DNA of 15,671 nt from Lentisphaeria bacterium. Lineage in GTDB: Bacteria > Verrucomicrobiota > Lentisphaeria > Oligosphaerales > Oligosphaeraceae. The DNA is taken from positions 1 through 15,671 of the forward strand of contig JAEDNB010000027.1 in the NCBI GenBank assembly GCA_016302725.1, written 5' to 3'. A program made the translations under genes and the position numbers. How positions within the stretch are numbered: position 1 is the stretch's first letter; each line of letters begins with the position of its first letter. The notes beneath the pieces are model-generated. The model saw nothing but the letters and a program-made list of their open reading frames with translations. It did no database searches and was not told where the DNA came from. Positions 6,865-14,709 of the stretch are shown here, piece by piece.

Positions 6865-8394
6865 ATGCCCTTCCTTTCCTTTGCCACACTGCAGAAGGTC
6901 GCCGGCGGCCAATGGCTTGTCCCTCCGCAGGATTTCTCCTCCGGGGTGGACGCCCTCTCCGACGACAGCAGGAACCTCCCACCTGGCGGGCTTTTCCTGG
7001 CCATCCCCGGGGAGTTGACGGACGGGCATCGCCATGTGGGCGCGGCCTTGGAGGGGGGCGCGGGGGCCGTGGTGCTCCAGTCCCCCCCCCTGCCGGAGTG
7101 GGAGGAACGGATGCGCCGCCAGGGCATTCCCTGCCTTCAGGTCGCCTCCTCCCTGGCGGCCTATCAGCAGCTGGCCCTGTGGCATCGGAGCCAATATCCG
7201 GCTGCGGAGGTGCTGGCCATCACGGGAAGCTGCGGCAAGACCAGCACCAAGGAAATGTGCGCCGCCATCCTGGAACGGCGCTTCCCCGGGGGGGTGCTGA
7301 AGACCCAGGGAAGCACCAACAACCACTTCGGAGTGCCCCGGAATCTCTTCCGGATCCAGGACTCCACCCGGGTGGCGGTCATCGAAATGGGCACCAACCA
7401 TCCCGGGGAAATCGCCTCCCTGGCGAAATTGGCCCCCTCCCGGGTGGGGGTGGTCTGCAATATCGGACGCGCACACCTGGAGGCCTTCCACGACCTGCGG
7501 GGAGTCGCCCGGGAGAAGGCCTCCCTTTTCCGGGAAATCCTCCCCGGGGGGATGGGGGTCTATCCTGCCGAGGCGGCCGGGGCGGACCTCCTGCGGGAGG
7601 CGGCCCCCCCCGGGGTGCGGCTCCTTTCCTTCGGCACCGGGGAGAAGGCAGACCTTCAATACCAGTATCTGGGATTCCAGAATGGACGCTTCCACCTGCG
7701 GCTCCTCTGGAAGTGGCTGGGCCAGGAACGCCGCCTGGAATGGGCTCTGGGGGGCGCCCACATGGCCGCCAATGCCGCCTGCGCCGCCTGCGCCGCCACC
7801 CTCCTGGGATGCACGCCGGACCAGGCAGTGGAGGGCTTGGCGGAATGCCGCCTCCCGGGAGAGCGGATGGAAATCCGGGAGAAGGATGGCGTCCGCTGGG
7901 TCAATGACGCCTTCAATGCCAATCCCACCAGCGTCAGGGCCGCCCTGGACTGGTTCGCGGAGGTGGCCCCCGCCACATGCCCCCGATTCCTGGCCCTGGG
8001 GGATATGCTGGAGGGGGGGGAGGATTCCCTCCTGGCCCACCGGGAAATCCTGGAATACGCCAGGGAAAAGTGCCCCGGGGCACACCTGCTTCTGGTGGGG
8101 GAACTATACACCCGGGCCGCCGCCCAGGGGAACCCCATTCCCGCAGAATGCTTCCCCACGGCGGCGGAACTGGGGAAACGACTGGAGGGAAACCTCCCCC
8201 AGGGAGGGTGGATTCTCCTGAAAAGCTCCCATGGCGTCGGCCTCTCCCGCCTTGCTCCCCCAAATGCCGGCCAGGGACGTCCGGGACAAAGCCCCCTGCC
8301 TTCCTCTCCTAGGGAAAACCGGGAAGGGGGGGTATATTCTCCCTTGACGCCGCTTGCCCCTCCGAAAGGGGGGAATCCTGCGGGAACGCCATAG
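6865..8394 (+). CDS. murF: MurF, UDP-N-acetylmuramoyl-tripeptide--D-alanyl-D-alanine ligase
   Basis: MurF is the cytoplasmic ATP-dependent ligase that adds D-Ala-D-Ala to the UDP-MurNAc-tripeptide, the last soluble step of peptidoglycan precursor synthesis. The 509-residue protein shows DDSR in the N-terminal domain (33-36), the P-loop GSCGKTS (121-127), STNNHFGVP (150-158), EMGTNHPGEI (174-183), NIGRAH (199-204) and NDAFNANPTS (347-356), then the Rossmann-like ligase domain with LALGDM (376-381). Similarity ends near WILLKSSHGVGL. About 45 further Pro/Gly/Ser-rich residues exceed the usual family end. The ATG fits the family N-terminus, but no clear Shine-Dalgarno precedes it. The gene contains runs of nine C (7082-7090), eight C (7604-7611) and eight G (8013-8020). 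Other mur genes are not adjacent. Confidence 0.93.
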   Translation: MPFLSFATLQKVAGGQWLVPPQDFSSGVDALSDDSRNLPPGGLFLAIPGELTDGHRHVGAALEGGAGAVVLQSPPLPEWEERMRRQGIPCLQVASSLAAYQQLALWHRSQYPAAEVLAITGSCGKTSTKEMCAAILERRFPGGVLKTQGSTNNHFGVPRNLFRIQDSTRVAVIEMGTNHPGEIASLAKLAPSRVGVVCNIGRAHLEAFHDLRGVAREKASLFREILPGGMGVYPAEAAGADLLREAAPPGVRLLSFGTGEKADLQYQYLGFQNGRFHLRLLWKWLGQERRLEWALGGAHMAANAACAACAATLLGCTPDQAVEGLAECRLPGERMEIREKDGVRWVNDAFNANPTSVRAALDWFAEVAPATCPRFLALGDMLEGGEDSLLAHREILEYAREKCPGAHLLLVGELYTRAAAQGNPIPAECFPTAAELGKRLEGNLPQGGWILLKSSHGVGLSRLAPPNAGQGRPGQSPLPSSPRENREGGVYSPLTPLAPPKGGNPAGTP

Positions 8395-8424
8395 GTTGAA
8401 GGGGGGGAAGAGTCCTCAAGCATC

Positions 8425-9228
8425 ATGATTCCCAAAGACCCGACGCTGGATGCCAGGTGCGTCCAGGAATACAGACTCCGCCACAGTGAATGCGACTGCT
8501 TCGGCCGCATGAAGTTGAAGTCTTTCTTCGATTACGCCCAGGAAATCGCCGGGGACGACGCCAGCCTCCGCGGCATGGGGCTGGAAACCCTCCTTCCCCG
8601 CCACCAAAGCTGGTTCCTCTCCCGCATGAAGGTGGAAATCCACCGCTATCCCACCGCGGGAAAGACAATCCGGGTGACGACGTGGGCGTCGGGATTCGAC
8701 CGGCTCTTCGCCTGCCGCGAATTCCGCTTCGAGGAGGTGGAGCCCTCCCCGGAGGGCCAACCCCGGGGAAAGGGCGCGCTCATCGCCCGCGCCACCAGCA
8801 ATTGGCTGCTGATGGATACCGCCGCCATGCGGATCCTCCCCGCTGACAGGCTCTACGGGGAAAAGATCTTCGCCATCCCCCCGGGGGAAATCGCCTTCCC
8901 CTCCCTGGGCAAACTCCCCTCCCTCCCGGAAGACACCCCCAGCCAGCCCTGGAAGGTGAGGGGAACCCAAATCGACGTCAACGGACACCTCAACAACACC
9001 GAATACGCCTCCGTCCTCCAGGACGCCCTGGGAATGGGGGTCTATCCGGCAATCTTCCAACTGAACTACCTGAAGGCCGTCCCCCCCCAGGCCACGCTCT
9101 GCGTCGCCTGCCAGCAACGGGAGGGGGAGGGCTTCCTCTGCACAGGACGGGTGGAGGGCGCACTCTCCTTCGAGGCCGCCGGAACCCTCCTCAACGTGGA
9201 AATAGGAGACAACCAAAATGGGATTTGA
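8425..9228 (+). CDS. Acyl-ACP thioesterase (FatA/FatB-like, double hot-dog)
   Basis: This 267-residue protein resembles the bacterial relatives of plant acyl-ACP thioesterases, which hydrolyse acyl-ACP to free fatty acid. The first hot-dog half spans about residues 12-135 (YRLRHSECDCFGRMKLKSFFDYAQ, then WFLSRMKVEI). The second spans about 175-260 and carries the conserved WKVRGTQIDVNGHLNNTEY block; NGHLNN (186-191) holds the Asn and His expected in the active site. Start is the ATG at 8425, 31 bases after murF; the purine-rich GGGGAAGAG lies rather far upstream. The gene overlaps rdgC by 11 bases, and acpS, which makes holo-ACP, is two genes downstream, so an acyl-ACP role fits. A run of eight C is at 9081-9088. 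Substrate chain length cannot be judged. Confidence 0.85.
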   Translation: MIPKDPTLDARCVQEYRLRHSECDCFGRMKLKSFFDYAQEIAGDDASLRGMGLETLLPRHQSWFLSRMKVEIHRYPTAGKTIRVTTWASGFDRLFACREFRFEEVEPSPEGQPRGKGALIARATSNWLLMDTAAMRILPADRLYGEKIFAIPPGEIAFPSLGKLPSLPEDTPSQPWKVRGTQIDVNGHLNNTEYASVLQDALGMGVYPAIFQLNYLKAVPPQATLCVACQQREGEGFLCTGRVEGALSFEAAGTLLNVEIGDNQNGI

Positions 9229-10321
9229 CCGAGGCAGCGTCACCTGCCGGATCTGCAAACTGCCCGAACGACTGCCGCCGGACGCCCTGGAACGCTTCGC
9301 CGCACAGGCCGCCGGCCCCCTCGCCCATGTCCAGGACGAACCCGTCTGGGGATGGGTGACGGGACGCTTCCTGCTGGAGACGGAGATTACCGAGGAGAAC
9401 GCAAGGTTCGGCTCGGCCATCCACCTCTGCCTGCGCCAGGCGGAGCGGAAGATTCCCGCCAGCCTCATGAATGCGGAGTGCCGCCTGGAGGAACTGGTGC
9501 AGATGAAGGCGCGGAATGTGGAGCACCTGAACCGGAAGGCCATCCGGGAAATCAAGGAGGATGTGCGCAAACGACTGCTGCCCAACATGCCGCCTACCTT
9601 CTCGGGCACCTACGTCGCCATCGATACCTCCACCCAGTTCCTCTATGTCACCGCCACCAGCGAAAAGCAACTGGACCTCTTCTGCGGATTCTTCGCCAAG
9701 GCCACGGGAATCGACCCCATCCCCATGACGCCCGATTCCCTGGCGCAACTGCTCTATGGCACGGAACCCTCCTCCCTCCCCGCCGTGAACATCTCCCCCG
9801 TCCTGGAGGAGGACGCCGGCGCCACCGGACTGCTGGGGGAGAATTTCCTGACCTGGCTCTGGTTCTACCAGGAAAGCCGAAACGGAGTCCTGCCCCCCAC
9901 CCGGCTGGGGGAATTCAGCCTGATGGTGGACGGACCCCTGACCTTCGTGGCCCAGGGGGGCGGTGCCTTCGAAAGCAGCCTCCGCAAGGGCACCCCCACA
10001 AACTCCGCCGAAGCCCGCAGCGCCATGATGGTGGGCAAAAAACTCCGCAGCGCCAAACTGGTGGTGGTGCGGGGCAAGGGGGAGGAGTGGAGCTTCACCC
10101 TGGACGCCAGCCAGTTCATCCTCCGGGGATTGAAACTGCCCGAGGGAGAGGCCATGGATCCCGCCGACATCTTCGAGGAACGGATGGCCAACCTGGACAT
10201 CCTCCGCCAGCTGCTCTTCGAACTCTTCCACCTCTACCTCAACACGGTGAAGGACACCGACAAACGACGGGAATTCCAGAAAAAGGCCAAGCAGTGGGTC
10301 CAGGACCATGCCCAATTCTAG
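9218..10321 (+). CDS. rdgC: RdgC-like recombination-associated DNA-binding protein
   Basis: Proteobacterial RdgC forms a ring-shaped dimer that coats double-stranded DNA and restrains RecA. This 367-residue protein aligns with E. coli RdgC (303 residues) in recognisable blocks: GWVTGRF near residue 45, RQAERKIPASLMNAE (73-87), the helix KAIREIKEDVRKRLLP (107-122), TYVAIDTSTQFLYVTATSEKQLDLF (131-155), and GIDPIPMTPDSLAQLLYG (164-181). The C-terminal part is longer and diverges, ending in a helical tail. The ATG at 9218 has AGGAGA at 9204-9209. It overlaps the thioesterase by 11 bases and acpS by 14, so it is translationally coupled within a lipid/wall operon, an unexpected place for it. The family call rests on remembered motifs, not a search. 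Confidence 0.78.
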   Translation: MGFDRGSVTCRICKLPERLPPDALERFAAQAAGPLAHVQDEPVWGWVTGRFLLETEITEENARFGSAIHLCLRQAERKIPASLMNAECRLEELVQMKARNVEHLNRKAIREIKEDVRKRLLPNMPPTFSGTYVAIDTSTQFLYVTATSEKQLDLFCGFFAKATGIDPIPMTPDSLAQLLYGTEPSSLPAVNISPVLEEDAGATGLLGENFLTWLWFYQESRNGVLPPTRLGEFSLMVDGPLTFVAQGGGAFESSLRKGTPTNSAEARSAMMVGKKLRSAKLVVVRGKGEEWSFTLDASQFILRGLKLPEGEAMDPADIFEERMANLDILRQLLFELFHLYLNTVKDTDKRREFQKKAKQWVQDHAQF

Positions 10322-10754
10322 GGAAAACTCCCCCCAGATACTGGGAATCGGCGTGGACCTGGTGGAAATCCCCCGGCTCCAGGCCTCCCTCCAGCGGACG
10401 GGAGACGCCTTCCTGAAAAAGGTCTACACCCCCGCCGAAGTGGAGGGCGCACCCCCAAGGGAACCCCGGCGAAGCCAGTACCTGGCCGGGCGATGGGCCG
10501 CCAAGGAGGCCCTCGCCAAGGCCCTGGGCACCGGAATCACCGCCCAGTGCCCCCTCCAGGATATCCAGACCCTCAATCTCCCGGACGGACGCCCCCAGTT
10601 GACCCTCCTGGGAACCGCACGAAAGACCGCCGACGCCCTGGGCGTCTCCCAAATCCACGTCTCCCTGACCCATGAAACCCAATACGCCGTCGCCATGGTC
10701 CTCCTCTCCGGAACCCCCGGAAAACCAGGGGAAAACGGGGGGGTGGCCAGATAG
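10308..10754 (+). CDS. acpS: Holo-ACP synthase (4'-phosphopantetheinyl transferase)
   Basis: AcpS transfers 4'-phosphopantetheine from CoA to a serine of apo-ACP, activating it for fatty acid synthesis. The 148-residue protein shows the two hallmark blocks: ILGIGVDLVEI (11-21, Mg-binding Asp17) and GRWAAKEALAKALGTG (61-76, Glu67). FLKKVYTPAEV (35-45) and the C-terminal VSLTHETQYAVAMVLL strand are also typical. It is somewhat longer than the usual ~120-130 residues, with about ten extra residues at the N-terminus and a Gly/Pro tail. The start at 10308 overlaps the end of rdgC by 14 bases, indicating translational coupling. Acyl-ACP thioesterase two genes upstream uses the product's ACP. Confidence 0.92.
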   Translation: MPNSRENSPQILGIGVDLVEIPRLQASLQRTGDAFLKKVYTPAEVEGAPPREPRRSQYLAGRWAAKEALAKALGTGITAQCPLQDIQTLNLPDGRPQLTLLGTARKTADALGVSQIHVSLTHETQYAVAMVLLSGTPGKPGENGGVAR

Positions 10755-10779
10755 GGGGCTCCTCCCCCTGGTTCAGCAG

Positions 10780-11244
10780 GTGGCCAGGGAACTCCTTCGC
10801 CGCCAGTGGCATATGGCCACCGCCGAATCCTGCACCGGGGGCCTTGTCGCCGCCGCCTGCACGGAGGTCCCCGGCTCCTCCCAGTGGTTCGACGGGGGCC
10901 TGGTGACCTACGCCACCGCCTGGAAGGAGAGGCTCCTCCAGGTCCCGGCGGAGACCATCCGGCTCCATGGAGTGGTCTCCCCCCAGGTGGTGGAGGCCAT
11001 GCTCCTGGGACTGGAACGCCTCCATGGGGTTCAGGCCGCAGTGGCGGTCTCGGGCATCGCCGGCCCCGGGGGCGCACTGCCGGGCAAGCCCGTGGGCACC
11101 GTCGCCCTGGGAGCCGCCGCCGGCCCCCTCCGGAAAACCCTCCTCCTCCATTTCCCCGGAGACCGCACTGCCGTGCGCCTGGCCGCCGCCCGGCAGTGCC
11201 TCCGACTCCTCCTCTCCCTCCTGGAAACCTCCCCTGCTCCCTGA
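10780..11244 (+). CDS. pncC: Nicotinamide-nucleotide amidase (CinA C-terminal domain / PncC)
   Basis: PncC deamidates nicotinamide mononucleotide to nicotinate mononucleotide in the pyridine nucleotide cycle. The single-domain protein has ATAESCTGGLVA at residues 13-24 (catalytic Ser17 in this numbering), SSQWFDGGLVTYATAWKERLL, the VVSPQVV block and GIAGPGG...GKPVGTVALG. The N-terminal molybdopterin-like domain of full CinA is absent. The start is uncertain. I use GTG at 10780, which gives 154 residues; an ATG at 10672 would add 36 residues but overlap the conserved end of acpS by 83 bases and encode a low-complexity leader. No clear Shine-Dalgarno supports either. It is the last gene of the cluster. 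In many bacteria cinA is next to recA; here recA is about 4 kb away on the same strand. Confidence 0.85.
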   Translation: MARELLRRQWHMATAESCTGGLVAAACTEVPGSSQWFDGGLVTYATAWKERLLQVPAETIRLHGVVSPQVVEAMLLGLERLHGVQAAVAVSGIAGPGGALPGKPVGTVALGAAAGPLRKTLLLHFPGDRTAVRLAAARQCLRLLLSLLETSPAP

Positions 11245-11290
11245 CCCCGCCCCGACACGGGGAATTTTGGAAAAAGTTCCAGGAACGGGG

Positions 11291-11318
11291 TTGCAATGCG
11301 GGGAAAGGCGGTTATCTT
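11291..11318 (+). promoter_or_regulatory. Promoter for the tRNA-Thr-tuf block
   Basis: TTGCAA (11291-11296), 16 bases, TATCTT (11313-11318): the same hexamers and spacing as before recA. Transcription would start near 11325, about 70 bases before tRNA-Thr, and could run through tuf to the terminator after nusG. Confidence 0.6.
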
Positions 11319-11396
11319 ACGCAACGCGCCAACCAGCCATGGGGACAAAACCGGAAATGCCCCTGGCTCGAATCAAAGGCGCAAATTTAACCGGCT

Positions 11397-11472
<76 letters not shown>

Positions 11473-11775
11473 CATCTTGGAAGGCATGGACGGGCTGCTT
11501 CAGTCCATCCATGCGTTTCGTCTATAAAGAGGGAGCGGCTTGGCAAAAAGGCGGAAATCCCGCCATTCGCCGAAAACGCCGGAATCCCCCTCGAACCCTG
11601 CCACACCCAGGAGGCGCACCATGGCATGCGGCTCCCCCGCCCCGCCATAATCGGCGGCGGCCAGGATGGACGTCACCGGGCAGGGTACCATGGACTTTTT
11701 TTACGTTTCATCGCAAATTGATGCAACGAAAGCCGCATTCGGCGGCTCTTCGCAACAAACACACGAGGTAGCAAA
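11473..11775 (+). promoter_or_regulatory. Spacer and leader before tuf with hairpins
   Basis: No gene is seen in these 303 bases. GCATGGA (11484-11490) pairs with TCCATGC (11508-11514) just after tRNA-Thr; GGCGG/CCGCC pairs at 11551-11565. Near tuf two hairpins stand in tandem: CGTT-t-CATC / GATG-c-AACG (11704-11728) and AGCCGC/GCGGCT (11731-11747). The Shine-Dalgarno GAGG (11765-11768) follows 17 bases later. The tandem hairpins may control tuf translation or mRNA processing. No strong separate tuf promoter was recognised. Confidence 0.45.
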
Positions 11776-13002
<1,227 letters not shown>

Positions 13003-13027
13003 TTCCCCCCTGGGGAGCGTGGCTTCC

Positions 13028-13057
13028 GGGGAAGAGGGCCTTGCGGCCTTTCTCCCC
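13028..13057 (+). terminator. Strong hairpin after tuf (attenuator or processing site)
   Basis: Arms of 13 bases (13028-13040 and 13045-13057), allowing two G-T pairs and one mismatch, close a TTGC loop 25 bases after the tuf stop. A C-run, not a T-run, follows, so it may only lower readthrough into rpmG or protect the mRNA 3' end. Confidence 0.45.
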
Positions 13058-13156
13058 CGGGCTTCCTCCCCTCCGTCCGTCAGTTCCCGGAGGCATGTCC
13101 TCGGGAGCTGTCGGCGGGGATTCCTCGAACCCCCCGTTGAAGAAGGAGCCATCAAG

Positions 13157-13309
13157 ATGCCCTCCGAAATCATCCAGTTGGCCTGCACCGAGTGCAAGCG
13201 CCGCAACTACACCACGACCAAGAACAAGCGCAATACTCCTGGCCGTCTGGAAATGAAGAAGTATTGCAAGTGGGACCGCAAGGTCACCACCCACCGCGAG
13301 GTGCGGTAG
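13157..13309 (+). CDS. rpmG: Ribosomal protein L33 (bL33)
   Basis: Small basic protein of the large ribosomal subunit, 50 residues, normal length. CTEC (10-13), NYTTTKNKRNTPGRLEMKKYC (17-37) and THREVR at the end are typical. It resembles the zinc-binding form, with Cys10, Cys13 and Cys37, but the fourth ligand position is Asp40 (CKWD instead of CxxC). The ATG at 13157 follows AAGGAG (13143-13148); in-frame upstream sequence is not L33-like. Position between tuf and tRNA-Trp/secE is classical. Confidence 0.95.
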   Translation: MPSEIIQLACTECKRRNYTTTKNKRNTPGRLEMKKYCKWDRKVTTHREVR

Positions 13310-13314
13310 TCTTT

Positions 13315-13327
13315 CCGGCCTGGCCGG
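13315..13327 (+). other. Palindrome between rpmG and tRNA-Trp
   Basis: CCGGCC-T-GGCCGG is a perfect 13-base palindrome directly after the rpmG stop and 15 bases before tRNA-Trp. TAGGATTTT follows. It could be a weak terminator or an RNase processing hairpin in a mixed mRNA-tRNA transcript. Confidence 0.4.
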
Positions 13328-13341
13328 TAGGATTTTCCCGC

Positions 13342-13417
13342 AGGAGAGTAGCTCAATTGGTAGAGCAGCGGTCTCCAAAACCGCAGGTCGCAGGTTCGAT
13401 CCCTGTCTCTCCTGCCA
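13342..13417 (+). tRNA. tRNA-Trp (anticodon CCA)
   Basis: A complete cloverleaf is visible. Acceptor arms AGGAGAG (13342-13348) and CTCTCCT (13407-13413), D stem GCTC/GAGC, anticodon stem GCGGT/ACCGC with loop CTCCAAA and anticodon CCA (13375-13377), T stem GCAGG/CCTGT with the normal loop TTCGATC. Discriminator G and an encoded CCA end (13415-13417). tRNA-Trp before secE is a widespread arrangement. Confidence 0.96.
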
Positions 13418-13447
13418 TTCTGATTTTAAAGGCTTTCGAATCTCTTC

Positions 13448-13464
13448 CCGGCGGTATTCGCCGG
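13448..13464 (+). other. GC hairpin just before secE
   Basis: CCGGCG-GTATT-CGCCGG forms a perfect 6-base stem. Its 3' arm touches the GGAGGAG (13463-13469) that is the likely but distant Shine-Dalgarno of secE. It could mark the end of the processed tRNA or modulate secE translation. Confidence 0.4.
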
Positions 13465-13484
13465 AGGAGCCATCCCAAAGAACC

Positions 13485-13682
13485 ATGACCAACCCCATCA
13501 AGGCAATCCAGACTCTCTATTTTGAGACCGTGGCGGAGATGAAGAAGTGCACCTGGCCCACCAGGAAGGAACTGGGCCGGTCCACTGCCGTGGTTCTGAC
13601 CAGCCTGGCCATCCTCACCGTGATGGTCATGGTCTTCGACTGGGTCTCCCAGGGATTCGTGAGGCTCATCGCCGGAATGTAA
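13485..13682 (+). CDS. secE: Preprotein translocase subunit SecE
   Basis: SecE clamps SecY in the inner-membrane SecYEG channel. The 65-residue single-span form has the conserved cytoplasmic helix FETVAEMKKCTWPTRKEL (13-30; WPTR at 24-27), then a transmembrane helix about 33-51 (TAVVLTSLAILTVMVMVF) and a short periplasmic end. The GGAGGAG at 13463-13469 is 15 bases from the ATG, farther than usual. The stop is TAA, the only one in this window. nusG follows after 49 bases. Confidence 0.95.
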   Translation: MTNPIKAIQTLYFETVAEMKKCTWPTRKELGRSTAVVLTSLAILTVMVMVFDWVSQGFVRLIAGM

Positions 13683-13731
13683 GGCGGACCGAGGGGTTTT
13701 CCTTTCCCCTCCCAGACCAAGGCGCTCCCCT

Positions 13732-14322
13732 ATGGAATACGTTGACAAGACCAAAAGCCACTGGTATGTCCTCCAGATCATGAGCGGTCAGGAGAACCGT
13801 GCCTTCAAAGCGATTCAGACCCGACGGGAACTGGACGCCAGGGACGGCCTGGACGACGGCGTGGATGACATCAAGATTCCTGTGGACATCGTGGAAGTCG
13901 TCCAGACCAATGCCAAGGGCGGCAAGACGACGGTCAAGAAGGAGAGAAAACGCTATCCCGGCTACATCCTCATCCAGGCCCGGCTCTACCAGGCGGATGG
14001 CCATCTCAATGCCGAAGTGTGGGACATGATCAAGAACACCCAGGGAGTCATTGGCTTCGTGGGCGGCGAAAATCCTGTCCGCCTGAGCAAGAGCGAAGTG
14101 GTGGAGATGATGCGTGTCGAGGAGGAGAGCGAGACCGCAAAGCCCAAGGTGCTTTTCAATGTGGGCGAGACCGTCACCATCAAGAACGGCGCTTTCCAGG
14201 GCTTCAACGCTGTGGTGGAAGCCATCGACAGCGAACGCGCCCGCCTGAAAGTCTCCGTGAATATCTTCGGACGGGCCACCGCCGTGGAATTGGAAATGGA
14301 CGAGGTGGAAAAAGCCTCCTAG
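13732..14322 (+). CDS. nusG: Transcription elongation/termination factor NusG
   Basis: NusG binds RNA polymerase, affects pausing and Rho-dependent termination, and links to ribosomal S10. The 196-residue protein has the NGN domain (HWYVLQIMSGQENRAFKAI at 10-28, KRYPGYILIQ at 73-82, GVIGFVGG at 105-112) and a C-terminal KOW domain (FNVGETVTIKNGAFQGFNAVVEAID at about 142-166; VSVNIFGRATAVELE to the end). A charged insertion at about 38-72 separates the early NGN strands, as in several non-proteobacterial NusG proteins. The start lies 49 bases after secE. A strong intrinsic terminator follows, so nusG is the last gene of its transcript. Confidence 0.96.
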   Translation: MEYVDKTKSHWYVLQIMSGQENRAFKAIQTRRELDARDGLDDGVDDIKIPVDIVEVVQTNAKGGKTTVKKERKRYPGYILIQARLYQADGHLNAEVWDMIKNTQGVIGFVGGENPVRLSKSEVVEMMRVEEESETAKPKVLFNVGETVTIKNGAFQGFNAVVEAIDSERARLKVSVNIFGRATAVELEMDEVEKAS

Positions 14323-14357
14323 CCAATTCCTCCCGGCATCATCGGTATTTTCAGGTC

Positions 14358-14390
14358 GCCATCCACCCTGGGTGGCGGCCTTTCTTTTTT
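14358..14390 (+). terminator. Intrinsic terminator after nusG
   Basis: A GC-rich stem (CCACC 14363-14367 with GGTGG 14371-14375, extended by GCC 14358-14360 with GGC 14377-14379) is followed directly by TTTCTTTTTT (14381-14390). It ends the tuf-nusG block 36 bases after the nusG stop. Confidence 0.88.
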
Positions 14391-14694
14391 GGGGGAAAGG
14401 AGTTCCCCGGGGTGGCGGCGTCATATGGACCGCAAGGGGCGGGCAGGGGGATTTATGTCTGAAAACCAGGTTTCGTTCCCTTGGAGCCCGTTTCCCGTCT
14501 TCTCCCTCGCGGATGCATGGGCCGTTGGCGCCTCTCCAGGGGCTCCTGCCCGGGTTTGCTTCCCTCCGCCAGGCAGCCACGCTGTGGGAAAATTAGGTTT
14601 GAAAATGGAATGCGTATTTGGCTTCTTTTTCCCGCGTGAGCACCCATAATATCTGGTGGAACAAGGCAGATTCTGGCGCGGTGTGGAGCAACAC
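14391..14694. other. Spacer between the nusG terminator and the next gene
   Basis: No convincing gene. A possible short frame from ATG 14456 to TAA 14649 has no recognisable motif. GGAGCCC (14483-14489) and GGGCTCC (14540-14546) form an inverted repeat. An AT-richer patch at about 14590-14655 with CATAAT (14645-14650) is the likely promoter area of the following gene, but no -35 box with normal spacing stands out. Confidence 0.4.
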
Positions 14695-14709
14695 AAGGAG
14701 GTGCACAGG

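Noticed and set aside
5091..7127. Very long minus-strand open frame opposite recA
   Set aside because: Antisense to RecA codons and to spacer DNA; low-complexity Gly-rich translation. A by-product of C-rich codon choice.
10672..10779. Longer pncC start at ATG 10672
   Set aside because: Would overlap the conserved end of acpS by 83 bases, has no Shine-Dalgarno, and adds a low-complexity leader absent from the family.
14456..14649. Short frame after the nusG terminator
   Set aside because: Pro/Phe-rich, no recognisable motif, only a weak G-run before the ATG.
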